The notes: generated from the letters alone by a model not told the origin. A stretch of 37,441 nucleotides of DNA from a bacterium (GCA_023145475.1 JAGLDR010000068.1:1-37441), one strand, 5' to 3'. Shown: positions 17,831-27,558, counted from the first letter of the stretch. Translations and numbers: made by a program.

Positions 17831-19015
17831 TTATTGAGCAGCTTTATATTCACAGATATCGGAGAAGTGTTCGGGAAGCTCTTCAGCCCATGGAGATGTT
17901 TCAGTTCCAAGTGGATGAGCAGCAAAGAAATCTACAATGTCCTGCGCTTTAATCTCAGCAGAAACACCAGCATTGTGTCCACCATTGTGATCACACACAA
18001 TAACATCGTGCCCTAAATCATTCAAATAGGGTGTTGCAAATCCCGCCATACGGTAAAAGTTCATCTCCATTACTGAATAGGTAAACTTATCTTCTGCCTC
18101 ACTGCCATGTTCAAGAACTTGCACATATTTGTTGGCTGTATCAAGCTCTGGCCAATAAATCATACTGCCAATTGCGATTCCATTGTATGAACCAAGATCA
18201 TCTTGTGAGTTTTGATCTGAAAAATAGGCACCAGAGAGAGAAAAAATGCTCGCAATTTGATCGCCACGCAAGGCACCAAGAGCATTTGACATAATAGCAC
18301 CAGCAGAGTGACCCATTGTATAGATTCGATCCTCATCTACTCCCCATTTTTCATCAACACACGCTAAAATTGCATCAAATAATTCAGCATCAGCACTCCC
18401 TTGTGCCTCAATCGTCAAGTTATCCCAATCAACACCAGTTGGGGGAACGCCCATTTTGAAAAGATCGCCTCTATCTTCAGGTACTGCCAATATAAATGGC
18501 ATCGCACCGTTATCAACCAATCCTTTCATCCAGGCTGATATATTTATTGCTGTATCTCCCATTCCATGCCACAAGAAAATTATTGGCCACGGACCTTTTG
18601 TCTCAACATCTTTCGGGAAATAGAGATAAAACGCTCTCTCTAACCCACCCTCTTCTAAATCCTCACTCTTTTCACCTTTTACGATAAAATCGGTATTAAG
18701 ACCTTCAAGAACCTTTGCGCACTGATCTTCTTCTCCAGTATCCGCAGTGTCTGATGTGTCTGCCGTATCTGCGGTGTCTGCCGTATCAGCACTGTCTGCG
18801 GTATCTGCGGTATCTGCGGTATCGGCACTGTCAGCTGTGTCTGATGTATCAGCAGTGTCTGAGGTATCTGCGGTATCTGAGGTATCTGCGGTATCTGATG
18901 TGTCTGCGGTATCGGCACTATCACCACTGTCTGAATTGTCACTGCTGCCCCCGCAACTGACAAAGCCCATAAAAAGAAAAAATGATAACAAGAACAATAA
19001 AGCACTCTTTTTCAT
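17831..19015 (-). CDS. Lipoprotein alpha/beta-hydrolase (PHB depolymerase/feruloyl esterase-like) with an N-terminal Asp-Thr-Ala/Ser tract
   Basis: Start at ATG 19015 gives MKKSALLFLLSFFLFMGFVSCGGSSDNSD (lipobox); (S/A)DTADTSD tract; GHSAG nucleophile elbow (YTMGHSAGAIMSN); candidate catalytic His in GGHNAG. Confidence 0.82.
   Translation of the reverse strand: MKKSALLFLLSFFLFMGFVSCGGSSDNSDSGDSADTADTSDTADTSDTADTSDTADTSDTADSADTADTADTADSADTADTADTADTSDTADTGEEDQCAKVLEGLNTDFIVKGEKSEDLEEGGLERAFYLYFPKDVETKGPWPIIFLWHGMGDTAINISAWMKGLVDNGAMPFILAVPEDRGDLFKMGVPPTGVDWDNLTIEAQGSADAELFDAILACVDEKWGVDEDRIYTMGHSAGAIMSNALGALRGDQIASIFSLSGAYFSDQNSQDDLGSYNGIAIGSMIYWPELDTANKYVQVLEHGSEAEDKFTYSVMEMNFYRMAGFATPYLNDLGHDVIVCDHNGGHNAGVSAEIKAQDIVDFFAAHPLGTETSPWAEELPEHFSDICEYKAAQ
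18738..18935. repeat. Degenerate 9-bp repeat tract encoding Asp-Thr-Ala/Ser units
   Basis: Plus strand shows successive gt(g/a)tc(t/a)g(c/a)(g/t/c/a)-type 9-mers encoding SADTADTSDTADTSD... on the minus strand. Confidence 0.8.
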
Positions 19016-19051
19016 AGAAATCTCCCTATTATTAAAAAACAACAACAGCAA

Positions 19052-19081
19052 AGTATAGCAGAAAATAGAGTATATTGTCAA
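19052..19081 (-). promoter_or_regulatory. Sigma70-like promoter upstream of the esterase lipoprotein
   Basis: Minus strand TTGACA (19076-19081), N18, TATACT (19052-19057). Confidence 0.6.
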
Positions 19082-19105
19082 CAAATAAGCGTCGTAGAAT
19101 GGTAT

Positions 19106-19294
19106 TTAGCTCTTTACTTCAGCACTGCTACACGATTTTGCCATCGGACATCCCTGACACCCACTGCTGCATGAGATAGATATATCTTCTTTCTTCTTTT
19201 GAAAAAAAAGTCCCCTGATAACGGCAGTACGAGTGTAGATAATATATGATAAGGCTATTAAAACAATCGCAATGATAATAATTGTTTCCATCAC
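19106..19294 (-). CDS. FeoB-associated Cys-rich membrane protein
   Basis: One TM helix followed by CSSGCQGCPMAKSCSS, directly downstream of feoB. Confidence 0.8.
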   Translation of the reverse strand: MMETIIIIAIVLIALSYIIYTRTAVIRGLFFQKKKEDISISCSSGCQGCPMAKSCSSAEVKS

Positions 19295-19300
19295 AATCTC

Positions 19301-21364
19301 CTATAAAAAGAGTCGCCCAATCTGATAGGCAAAAACAGCAACACCAAATGCAATCAGTGTCATACCAAAGAATTGAAAAATGGGCCATCGCCATGAGCGT
19401 GTTTCAGATTTCACAATAGCAAATGTTGCTATACACGGTGCCGATAAGAGTATAAACAGTATAAACGCCAGTGCCGCAGGAAGTGAATATCTCTGTTTAA
19501 TCTTCGCCTGAAGAGAGTTATTATCTTCATCAACATCAGAACCAAGAGAGAAGAGAATGCCAAGCTGAGAGACAAAAACCTCTTTTGCGGCAAGAGAGGC
19601 AACAAATGCGCTACCAACTTTCCAATCGCCACCCATCAAGGCAACAGCTGGTTCAACAAACTTTCCCACTTTTCCTATAAATGAATTTTCTACCTGCATT
19701 TTAACAATCTGCTGGTTACTCATATTCGAGCCTGCTGGAGCTTCATAGCGAGGAAAAACTGTCATCACCCAGAGAATTATCGAAACAGCAAGAATGATTG
19801 TTCCCGCCTTTTCAAGAAAGTGTTTTCCTCTATCCCATGTATAAATCGCAAGAGTTCGCACAGTCGGCATTGCATAGCCTGGCAACTCCATTAAAAGTGG
19901 GTTCTCATCACCTTTTAAGACAGTTTTGCGGAGGAGTTTGGCAACAATCAACCCCACCATCACCCCAAACATATAGATTCCCCACAGTGAGAGCGCTTGA
20001 TATTCAGCAGGGATAAAAATAGAGACAAGCAGGAGATAAACAGGCAGCCGAGCACCACAACTCATAAATGGAATAATCAAAATCGTCGTCAATCGTTCCC
20101 ACTTATTTTCAATGATACGAGCACCCATAATTGCAGGGACAGAGCACCCAAAACCAAGAATCATCGGTACAAAACTTTTACCACTCAATCCAAGTCGTGC
20201 CATATACTTATCCATGATAACGGCAACTCGAGCCATATACCCGCTTCCTTCGAGAAAGGCGATACCAAAAAACATCAAAAAGATGTTGGGAGCAAACAAT
20301 AAAACGCCTCCGACTCCACCTATAATACCATCAACAATCAGTGACCTCAGAAGAGAATCACTCCCGTCCGGCCACAATCCAGAAACAGCGTCCCCAATCC
20401 ACCCAAACAGTGTTTCAAGCCCGCCCATCATCGGATCACCGAGGGTGAAAACCATCTGAAACAGAACAAACATCAGAAGAAAAAAGAGTGGCAAAGAGAG
20501 ATGCTCATGCAAGACAATAGCATCAACTTTTCGTGAAAAAGATGAGCGTACCTCACCACTTCGTTTTATCGCTTTCTTTGAAATATCCTCAATAAGATTA
20601 TAGCGTTCCTTGATAACAGCAGCAACAGAATCAGCGCCATATTCCTTTCTAATCTCACGCTCTAACTCTTTGATGTGAGACTTTATATGAGTGAGAAATC
20701 CATCATCAAAATATTGCTCAATTTGGTTATCTTTTTCAAGAAGTTTAACAGCAATCCACCCTTGTGTCATTTCAACAGAGTGCTGAGCTAAGACAAGCTT
20801 AATATCCTCTATAAAAGATTCCATTTTATCAGAATAGGTAATGCCCGGATATTGTCTCTTCTTCTCATATACAGCAATCGCCGTTGTAAGCAACTCAGTC
20901 AAACCCTCTTTTTTGCTTCCGATACCAGAGACAACAGGAATACCAAGTTCATTAGAGATAGCACTCTTACTGATTTTCATCCCATTCTTCTCAGCAATGT
21001 CCATCATATTCAAAAAGAGAACAACAGGAACACGCATCTCAAGAAGTTGCAGTGTCAGATAGAGATTTTTCTCAAGATTAGAGGCATCAACGACATTTAT
21101 AACTAAATCAGGTTTTTCATTGACGATAACATCTCGTGCAACTATCTCTTCAGGAGAAAATGCACTCATAGAGTAGGTGCCGGGGAGATCGTGGATTTTC
21201 AGATGGTAATCACCGTATGAAACCTCACCCTCTTTACGATCAACCGTAACACCTGGATAGTTTCCTACATGTTGTCGTATCCCTGTTAAAAAATTAAAAA
21301 TCGTGCTTTTACCAACATTCGGTTGTCCAGCAATAGCAATATTTATAAACTTCTTAGCTGACAT
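19301..21364 (-). CDS. feoB: Ferrous iron transport protein B
   Basis: G1 GQPNVGKSTIFN, DLPGTYS, NMMD; GYMARVAVIMDKYMARLGLSGKSFVPMILGFGCSVPAIMGARIIE. Confidence 0.95.
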   Translation of the reverse strand: MSAKKFINIAIAGQPNVGKSTIFNFLTGIRQHVGNYPGVTVDRKEGEVSYGDYHLKIHDLPGTYSMSAFSPEEIVARDVIVNEKPDLVINVVDASNLEKNLYLTLQLLEMRVPVVLFLNMMDIAEKNGMKISKSAISNELGIPVVSGIGSKKEGLTELLTTAIAVYEKKRQYPGITYSDKMESFIEDIKLVLAQHSVEMTQGWIAVKLLEKDNQIEQYFDDGFLTHIKSHIKELEREIRKEYGADSVAAVIKERYNLIEDISKKAIKRSGEVRSSFSRKVDAIVLHEHLSLPLFFLLMFVLFQMVFTLGDPMMGGLETLFGWIGDAVSGLWPDGSDSLLRSLIVDGIIGGVGGVLLFAPNIFLMFFGIAFLEGSGYMARVAVIMDKYMARLGLSGKSFVPMILGFGCSVPAIMGARIIENKWERLTTILIIPFMSCGARLPVYLLLVSIFIPAEYQALSLWGIYMFGVMVGLIVAKLLRKTVLKGDENPLLMELPGYAMPTVRTLAIYTWDRGKHFLEKAGTIILAVSIILWVMTVFPRYEAPAGSNMSNQQIVKMQVENSFIGKVGKFVEPAVALMGGDWKVGSAFVASLAAKEVFVSQLGILFSLGSDVDEDNNSLQAKIKQRYSLPAALAFILFILLSAPCIATFAIVKSETRSWRWPIFQFFGMTLIAFGVAVFAYQIGRLFL

Positions 21365-21582
21365 CAGACAACCTCAATCGCAATCTTCTCTGCCATTCCT
21401 CTGCCCATTGCCACTCTCTTGCCATCTGAATCAACAAGGAGAGGTCCCCGATTGGGATTTGAGACCACAGAGAGACAGCTCCCAACCACAATTCCCATTG
21501 CGGCTAACCGCTTGACAAGGTCACTTCCCGAGAGAATCTCTGTAACTTTGCCCCGTTCTCCATTTTTCAACATTGAAAGCAT
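21364..21582 (-). CDS. feoA: Ferrous iron transport protein A
   Basis: Small SH3-like FeoA protein immediately upstream of and overlapping feoB. Confidence 0.87.
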   Translation of the reverse strand: MLSMLKNGERGKVTEILSGSDLVKRLAAMGIVVGSCLSVVSNPNRGPLLVDSDGKRVAMGRGMAEKIAIEVV

Positions 21583-21639
21583 CTCTCAATCTCCACACAG
21601 TTTGTGACTCACGCTCCACACAACGCCAAAAAAGGCAGA

Positions 21640-21688
21640 GTTAGGAAGCACTAACTTAACTTATAGTTAGGAAAGACTAACTTGTCAA
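21640..21688 (-). promoter_or_regulatory. feo promoter with two DtxR/IdeR/MntR-like operator boxes
   Basis: Minus strand TTGACA (21683-21688), N17, TATAAG (21660-21665). GTTAG-N6-CTAAC at 21666-21681 lies in the spacer; a second at 21640-21655. Confidence 0.78.
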
Positions 21689-21730
21689 GAGGTTTTTCAT
21701 TTTTTTGGAGTTTAAAAGCTATCGTTTAGG

Positions 21731-24700
21731 CTAAATAATAACACACCGCTTGCCATAAGCCGTCTTTAGCAGTCGCAACAACTCATCTGAAAAGACAACT
21801 TTTTTACTAAGAACTGCCTTCCCGTTCTCTTTCGGAAAAGCGATATGTAATTTTAGTGATACGCCACCATATTGAGCAAAGTGCGGCTGTAATAAGTCAA
21901 CTGCTTTATCAACTTCAGTTTGAGAAATCTCAAGATTGAGTGAGATTGCATGCCCCTCCTCTTCAACAAATTGTTTAAATGTCTTAATATCGTTGCGAGG
22001 TTTTAAGATTGCTGCACTAATTCCTGAGAACTCGCCCGTATCTCTATCACGGTTTGCACGAATTTTCACTCTAAAAAAGAGAGGTATCAGATTAGTTAAG
22101 ATTGCAAGTGGCGGCTCATCTGCCTTCGCACTCATCAACTTATTCATTGAAAAGGGAAGTATGTCGCCAGGACCCTCAATAACGCCCCGCAGAAAGAAAT
22201 CACCATCTCGCCCTTTTTGTGGTTTAATCTCAGTCGTTACCACCCCAAAGACCCAGACACTCTCTCTCATTCCATATTTTGAATGGGCAACCTGTTGCGT
22301 CAGAGATGAAACAGAAGGAAGTCTCATATTTTTAATATCCTGCTCAAAATAACGAGCGGGATGACTGCTGAGATAGACACCGAGAACCTCCCTCTCAACA
22401 GCAAGAGTCTGAAAAAGATCCCACTCCTCTGCCTGCACTTTGTCAAAAAAGTCACCATCGCTAATCGCCTCATCTTTCGTATCGCCACTCCCTGACGAAA
22501 AAATAGAAAAGAGGCTCGTTTGACCAGAAAGTCTATCCTCACGAATTTTTGCACCCTCTTTTGAGGCCAAAGGAAGAAGCTCAATCATCAACCCTCTGTT
22601 GATATGTGAAAAATCAAATGCACCAGCTTTTATAAGATACTCAAGCGTCCTCAAATTCACCTTAGCAGTATCAATACGAGAGAGGAAATCTATGAAACCA
22701 TTGAAGCTCCCATTTTTTGCTACATCATCTACAATTTCAACAATTGATGCCTCTCCAACATTTTTTATTGCACCCAATCCAAATCGTATACCCGTTGGAT
22801 TAATGGTAAAATCAACACCCGAAGTATTGACATCTGGTGGCGCGACAACAATCCCCATCTGCGTCGCATCGTTGATATAACTCAGCACTTTTGTAGAATC
22901 TTGAGCAACAGAGGTAATCATTGCCGCAAAAAATTCTTTTGCATAGTGTGTCTTCAAATAGGCTGTTTGATAGCTAATATAGCCATAACAAGCAGCATGA
23001 GATTTGTTAAAACCATAAGAGGCAAACTTAAACATATGGTTAAAAACCTTTACTGCAATCTCTTCTTTAACCCCCTTCTCTTTGGCACCAACAAGAAAAT
23101 CGACTTTCATCGTTTCCATTACATCGAGCTTCTTTTTGCCCATTGCTCGACGAAGAATATCCGCCTTTCCAAGAGAGAATCCCGCCATCACCTGGGAGAT
23201 TTGCATAACCTGCTCTTGATAGACAATAAGCCCAAAAGTTTCTTTGAGAATAGGCTCTAACCATTCGTGATCATAAACTATATCTTCTCTTCCATGCTTT
23301 CTTGCAATATAATTTGGAATAATATCCATTGGACCAGGACGATAGAGAGCAACAGCAGCAATCAAATCTTCAAAACGATCAGGTTTCATACCGTGAACCA
23401 TCTTTGCAAATCCATCACTTTCCATTTGAAAGATACCAAGTGTACTTTGAACACCTAAAAACTCAAAAACAGCAACATCATCAACAGGAATCTTATTTAT
23501 ATCAAAATCGGGAACTCTCTGCCTCACTAACCGTTCCGCATGGGCAATCATCGTCAATGTTTTGAGACCCAAAAAGTCAAATTTGACCAGTCCAACCAAC
23601 TCTACCGCATCTTTATCATACTGCGTTATCCGGTTCTTATCTTTATCAATAAAGAAGGGTGAATATTCCCAAATCTCTTTTGCGCCAATGACCAGTCCAG
23701 CTGCGTGCTTTCCTGTCTGTCTAAAAAGCCCTTCAACTTGCGTTGCAATGTTCAATATTTTACTGTAATCCTCATCATTTTGAACTATTCGACGCTCTCC
23801 TTCAAAAGCGGCAAGTGCGGTAATCAAAGGAGAAATCTTCTCTTTTTCCTCTTTATCAAAATGTTGGTGAGATAAAAAAGCAAGCAGTTGATCTGGATCC
23901 TTTGAAACAGCTTCAGATATCTTATATTTTTCAACAACAAACTTTGTAATATCTTTAACACTTTTTGTTGTTTCTGGGTGCAAAAGCTCATCAAAACTAT
24001 CGGGAAGCAACTTTGCCATATTGTTGGCAATGGTCAAATCCATATCAAGAGCTCTTGCGACATCTCTCACTGCTGACTTTGCCTTCATCTTGGCATAGGT
24101 AGCAATTTGAGCTACATTATTTTCTCCATACTTTTCAGTCACATAGTCAATTACTCGCTCTCTATTATCTTGACAAAAATCTATATCGAAATCGGGCATA
24201 CTCACTCTGTCTGGATTCAAAAAACGCTCAAAAAAGAGTCCATATCGAAGGGGGTCTAAATCGGTGATTTTTGTCGAATACGCAACAAGTGAGCCAGCTC
24301 CACTACCACGCCCCGGACCAACAGGAATATTGTTATCTTTAGACCACTGAATAAAATCAGCAACAATCAAAAAATATCCAGGAAAACCCATCTCAGTAAT
24401 GATACCCAACTCAAATTCTAGTCGCTCATAATACGGTTTTTTTGCAGCATCTGTCGCAATATTCAGCTCTATAAATCGCTCTTCTAACCCTTTGTTTGAA
24501 ATCTGCTTCAAATATATCTCTTCTGAAAGACCTTCGGTATCAAACGGTGGAAGGTAGTTATGCCCAATATCAAGCTCAACTGAGCATCTATCAGCAATCA
24601 CGACTGTGTTGTCTATCGCCTCTCTTCCCGCATCTCCAAGCGATTCAAATTGCGAGCGCATCTCTTGTTCTGACTTCAAATAAAAGGCATCTGTCTCGTG

Positions 24701-25456
24701 ATGGAGTCGATTTTCAGTATCAGCAAGCGTTGTCTTTGCCGTAATGGCAAAAAGTGTCTCTTGGGCTTCTGCTGACTCTTTTTTAAGATAGTGGGCATCA
24801 TTTGTAGCAACCAAAGGAGCGCCTATCTCTCTCGCGACTTCAATCAACAGCGGATTTATCATCTCCTGTTTTTGGATTCCGTTGACCTGTATCTCGATAA
24901 AGAAATTGTCTTTTCCAAATATCTCTTGATATTCACGACCGATTTTAATTGCCTTCGTTTTATTGGCATTTTTCACAAGAGAGTTTGCTTCACTTTCACT
25001 TATCTCTTTTGTAATACGCTCAGGAATCAGTGCTCGTGAAATCTCTCCACCCATACAGGCGCTCAGTGCAATAATTCCCTCAGAGCGACCTTCAAGAAGC
25101 TCTCTATCAATGCGTGGTTTGTAGTAAAAACCATCAACAAATGCATGTGAACTCAGGTAACTGATATTTTTATACCCAATCTCACTTTCAGCAAGCAAAA
25201 CAATGTGATATGCATCGCCCTGCACCCGCTCTTTTCGGCTGTCTGCGGAGATATATGCCTCAATACCTAAAATAGGTTTTATCCCTGCATCTCTCGCTGT
25301 TGTATAAAAATCAACAACACCGTGCATATTGCCATGATCCGTAATTGCAGCGGCGTTCATATCAAGCTCTTTGAGGCGAACCATAAGCTCTTTCGGCTTA
25401 ATCATTCCATCAAGAAAACTGTAAGTTGTATGTAAATGCAGATGAACAAATCCCAT
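21731..25456 (-). CDS. dnaE: DNA polymerase III alpha subunit
   Basis: PHP N-terminus FVHLHLHTTYSFLDGMIKPKEL...ITDHGNMHG, GPGRGSGAGSLVAY, MPDFDIDFCQDNRERVIDYV. Start at ATG 25456 with GAGG upstream. Confidence 0.95.
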   Translation of the reverse strand: MGFVHLHLHTTYSFLDGMIKPKELMVRLKELDMNAAAITDHGNMHGVVDFYTTARDAGIKPILGIEAYISADSRKERVQGDAYHIVLLAESEIGYKNISYLSSHAFVDGFYYKPRIDRELLEGRSEGIIALSACMGGEISRALIPERITKEISESEANSLVKNANKTKAIKIGREYQEIFGKDNFFIEIQVNGIQKQEMINPLLIEVAREIGAPLVATNDAHYLKKESAEAQETLFAITAKTTLADTENRLHHETDAFYLKSEQEMRSQFESLGDAGREAIDNTVVIADRCSVELDIGHNYLPPFDTEGLSEEIYLKQISNKGLEERFIELNIATDAAKKPYYERLEFELGIITEMGFPGYFLIVADFIQWSKDNNIPVGPGRGSGAGSLVAYSTKITDLDPLRYGLFFERFLNPDRVSMPDFDIDFCQDNRERVIDYVTEKYGENNVAQIATYAKMKAKSAVRDVARALDMDLTIANNMAKLLPDSFDELLHPETTKSVKDITKFVVEKYKISEAVSKDPDQLLAFLSHQHFDKEEKEKISPLITALAAFEGERRIVQNDEDYSKILNIATQVEGLFRQTGKHAAGLVIGAKEIWEYSPFFIDKDKNRITQYDKDAVELVGLVKFDFLGLKTLTMIAHAERLVRQRVPDFDINKIPVDDVAVFEFLGVQSTLGIFQMESDGFAKMVHGMKPDRFEDLIAAVALYRPGPMDIIPNYIARKHGREDIVYDHEWLEPILKETFGLIVYQEQVMQISQVMAGFSLGKADILRRAMGKKKLDVMETMKVDFLVGAKEKGVKEEIAVKVFNHMFKFASYGFNKSHAACYGYISYQTAYLKTHYAKEFFAAMITSVAQDSTKVLSYINDATQMGIVVAPPDVNTSGVDFTINPTGIRFGLGAIKNVGEASIVEIVDDVAKNGSFNGFIDFLSRIDTAKVNLRTLEYLIKAGAFDFSHINRGLMIELLPLASKEGAKIREDRLSGQTSLFSIFSSGSGDTKDEAISDGDFFDKVQAEEWDLFQTLAVEREVLGVYLSSHPARYFEQDIKNMRLPSVSSLTQQVAHSKYGMRESVWVFGVVTTEIKPQKGRDGDFFLRGVIEGPGDILPFSMNKLMSAKADEPPLAILTNLIPLFFRVKIRANRDRDTGEFSGISAAILKPRNDIKTFKQFVEEEGHAISLNLEISQTEVDKAVDLLQPHFAQYGGVSLKLHIAFPKENGKAVLSKKVVFSDELLRLLKTAYGKRCVII

Positions 25457-25520
25457 TAAAACCTCTCGTTTCTGATTTATCTCCATCGGTGTGAGAGAGA
25501 AAAAAACAGTGAATCGAGCC

Positions 25521-25549
25521 AGTGTACACTCATTCTATTTTTATGTAAA
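25521..25549 (-). promoter_or_regulatory. Candidate dnaE promoter
   Basis: Minus strand TTTACA (25544-25549), N17, TACACT (25521-25526). Confidence 0.45.
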
Positions 25550-25603
25550 TAGTCTTTTAAGAAGAAATTGTAACCACTCTAAACGATAGAGACTTTAAGT
25601 ATG

Positions 25604-27514
25604 TTAGGAAAACATTTTTTTGAGCGTATCATCCCACTCAGTTTGCACAATCCCAGAATCGATTAACAACTTGTAGTAATCTCCGATTTTATCCATTAAC
25701 TCATCTCCCGCCATATAGTGAAAAGTTACGCGTTCTAAAAAGAGTTCAACATCATCAGGTTGTTGTCGCATCATATCAAATGAGAGTGCTGCGGCAGCTT
25801 TTTTGTTGGTTGTAACCCACTCAATCGCACTTTTAAGCTCTTCAAGAAAGAGTTTTACCACTTCGGGATGCTTTCGTGCAAGCTCGCCCTTGAACATAAC
25901 GCCAGCGTTTGGAAAGAGACCAAATCCTTCATTGACCTCATTCCAGACATCTCCAAATGAGACAACAGAATATTTGTCTCCCCGTTTTTTGAGAGCATTA
26001 ATAGCAAAACTTGCTTCTGGCTCTCTGAGAATTGCTGTATCTGACTCACCTTTTATCAATGAGTCAAGAATCTCTTCAGGACGACCAAATGGCTCACCAT
26101 ATTTGAAGTTAAAGTCTGAGATATCCATATTCAAAGACTCTATCAAGTATTTGGTTATTTTTGTCGGTGGTGCATCTTCAAAAAGTGGCGTATGAATCGT
26201 CCTCCCTTTGATATCTTCAAACGATTTTGCTTTATATCCTCGTGTTATGACAAAAAAGTTATCCCAAACAAACACAGCGGGCATTATAATATCATTTTGC
26301 TTCAATTTTGAAGCAGTAATAACCGCAGAAAAGGTAACATCAGCACGACCATCAACAACCCACGCGAGATGCTTTTCTGTCTCTCGCCATACTTTCAACT
26401 CCTTAATTGATACGGCATCAGTCAACCGTTTAGACTGCAAAAGACGCATAATCACAGGATATCCAACAGGTGTTGCCGATTGGATAGTCAATGCAGGTTT
26501 GTCACTTTGCTCTGTTTCACCCTGCTCTTCTATTTTTGGGGTTTTATAAAAATAGGTAGAGACCTCTTGAAAGATAAAATCACCCTCTTTTTCAATAACA
26601 TGATGCTCAAAACCCATCTCAGATAGCATATTTATCAGTGGTTCGGGTTTGAACTTTTGAACAATTACAAAACCATCACCCTGTTTTGTATCGTATGCCT
26701 TCTTCAAAATAACATCAAACGGATCCTCTTTCATCTTGCGAACATCCAATTGTTCAAACTCATCAAGTCGCTCTGTCCACTCCTCCTTATCGGCGGCATT
26801 CTCTTTATAAATAGAGAGCTTAAACCGTTTTGGATGGACCACTTCAATATTGTATAGAGCCCCATTTTCTTCAATCACTTTGATAAGAGGATTGACAACA
26901 AATTCACTAAAAACAATCATATTCTCGCCACTCTTCAGCCCAAGAACATGGTCAATAACCGCTGGTGTTCTTTTTGTTTCATTGCCCGCAATATCAAAAG
27001 ACTTTCCCTCTTCACGCCAGGAAATCGGCAGACTACTAAACTGCTCCGCAACGGGCGTAAAGTTGTGTTGAATACACTCTGGAGCATTTTTAAAAAGCTC
27101 ATCTTCTGTTCCTAGTTGCTTATTTAAAGTGTGCAAAATCTCACACACTGAAATTCCGGTCATTTTTGCCGCATCTTTGAAGGTGGCAAAACGGGCAACA
27201 GTGTTCCACATCACTGGATTTTGCATCGTCTTAAACTTAGGTGACATCGCCCACAGCGTCTCTCTTAGCTCTGGATTTTGTTCAAGTGTCTCTCTCACCT
27301 TTGACATTGAGACGATAACTTTTTTATCTGAGGCAACTTCAATAGCTTGAACAGGACAGATGCCCTGTGCAATATCACATGCCTTCTCCTCTTTTTTGTT
27401 TTTTGGTTGCGTAATCATAAAGGCTTTTTTGCCCTTCATTTCCATGTTTTTTGGTGCGACCTTAATACACGCTTTGCATCCTATGCACTTCTTGTCTATT
27501 ATAAAACTTTTCAT
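25604..27514 (-). CDS. Chimeric protein: ferredoxin + DUF1858-like + two DUF2249-like modules + NMT1/SsuA-like solute-binding domain
   Basis: CIGCKAC...GICPVQAIEV (mono [4Fe-4S] pattern); VRETLEQNPELRETLWAMSPKF...FKDAAKMTGISVCEILHTLNKQLG; FDIAGNETKRTPAVIDHVLGLKSGENMIVFSEFVVNPLIKVIEENG and LDVRKMKEDPFDVILKKAYDTKQGDGFVIVQKFKPEPLINMLSEMG; SATPVGYPVIMRLLQSKRL...TAILREPEASFA...HPEVVKLFLEELKSAIEWV. No signal peptide. Confidence 0.72.
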   Translation of the reverse strand: MKSFIIDKKCIGCKACIKVAPKNMEMKGKKAFMITQPKNKKEEKACDIAQGICPVQAIEVASDKKVIVSMSKVRETLEQNPELRETLWAMSPKFKTMQNPVMWNTVARFATFKDAAKMTGISVCEILHTLNKQLGTEDELFKNAPECIQHNFTPVAEQFSSLPISWREEGKSFDIAGNETKRTPAVIDHVLGLKSGENMIVFSEFVVNPLIKVIEENGALYNIEVVHPKRFKLSIYKENAADKEEWTERLDEFEQLDVRKMKEDPFDVILKKAYDTKQGDGFVIVQKFKPEPLINMLSEMGFEHHVIEKEGDFIFQEVSTYFYKTPKIEEQGETEQSDKPALTIQSATPVGYPVIMRLLQSKRLTDAVSIKELKVWRETEKHLAWVVDGRADVTFSAVITASKLKQNDIIMPAVFVWDNFFVITRGYKAKSFEDIKGRTIHTPLFEDAPPTKITKYLIESLNMDISDFNFKYGEPFGRPEEILDSLIKGESDTAILREPEASFAINALKKRGDKYSVVSFGDVWNEVNEGFGLFPNAGVMFKGELARKHPEVVKLFLEELKSAIEWVTTNKKAAAALSFDMMRQQPDDVELFLERVTFHYMAGDELMDKIGDYYKLLIDSGIVQTEWDDTLKKMFS

Positions 27515-27558
27515 CTTTCTCCCCCTGAGAAAAGAACAAAAAAAACCTTTCGCCTCAC

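Noticed and set aside
18747-19058. Plus-strand ORF encoding (VSAVSAL)n
   Set aside because: It is the antisense reading of the 9-bp tract coding D-T-A/S in a well-supported lipoprotein; periodic repeats keep several frames open.
21936-25039. Many plus-strand ORFs of 60-140 aa opposite dnaE
   Set aside because: Antisense to a clearly recognisable DnaE; no recognisable protein features.
25521-25530. AGTGTACACT 10-bp palindrome upstream of dnaE as an operator
   Set aside because: Short and overlaps a plausible -10 (TACACT); not distinctive enough to call a regulatory site.
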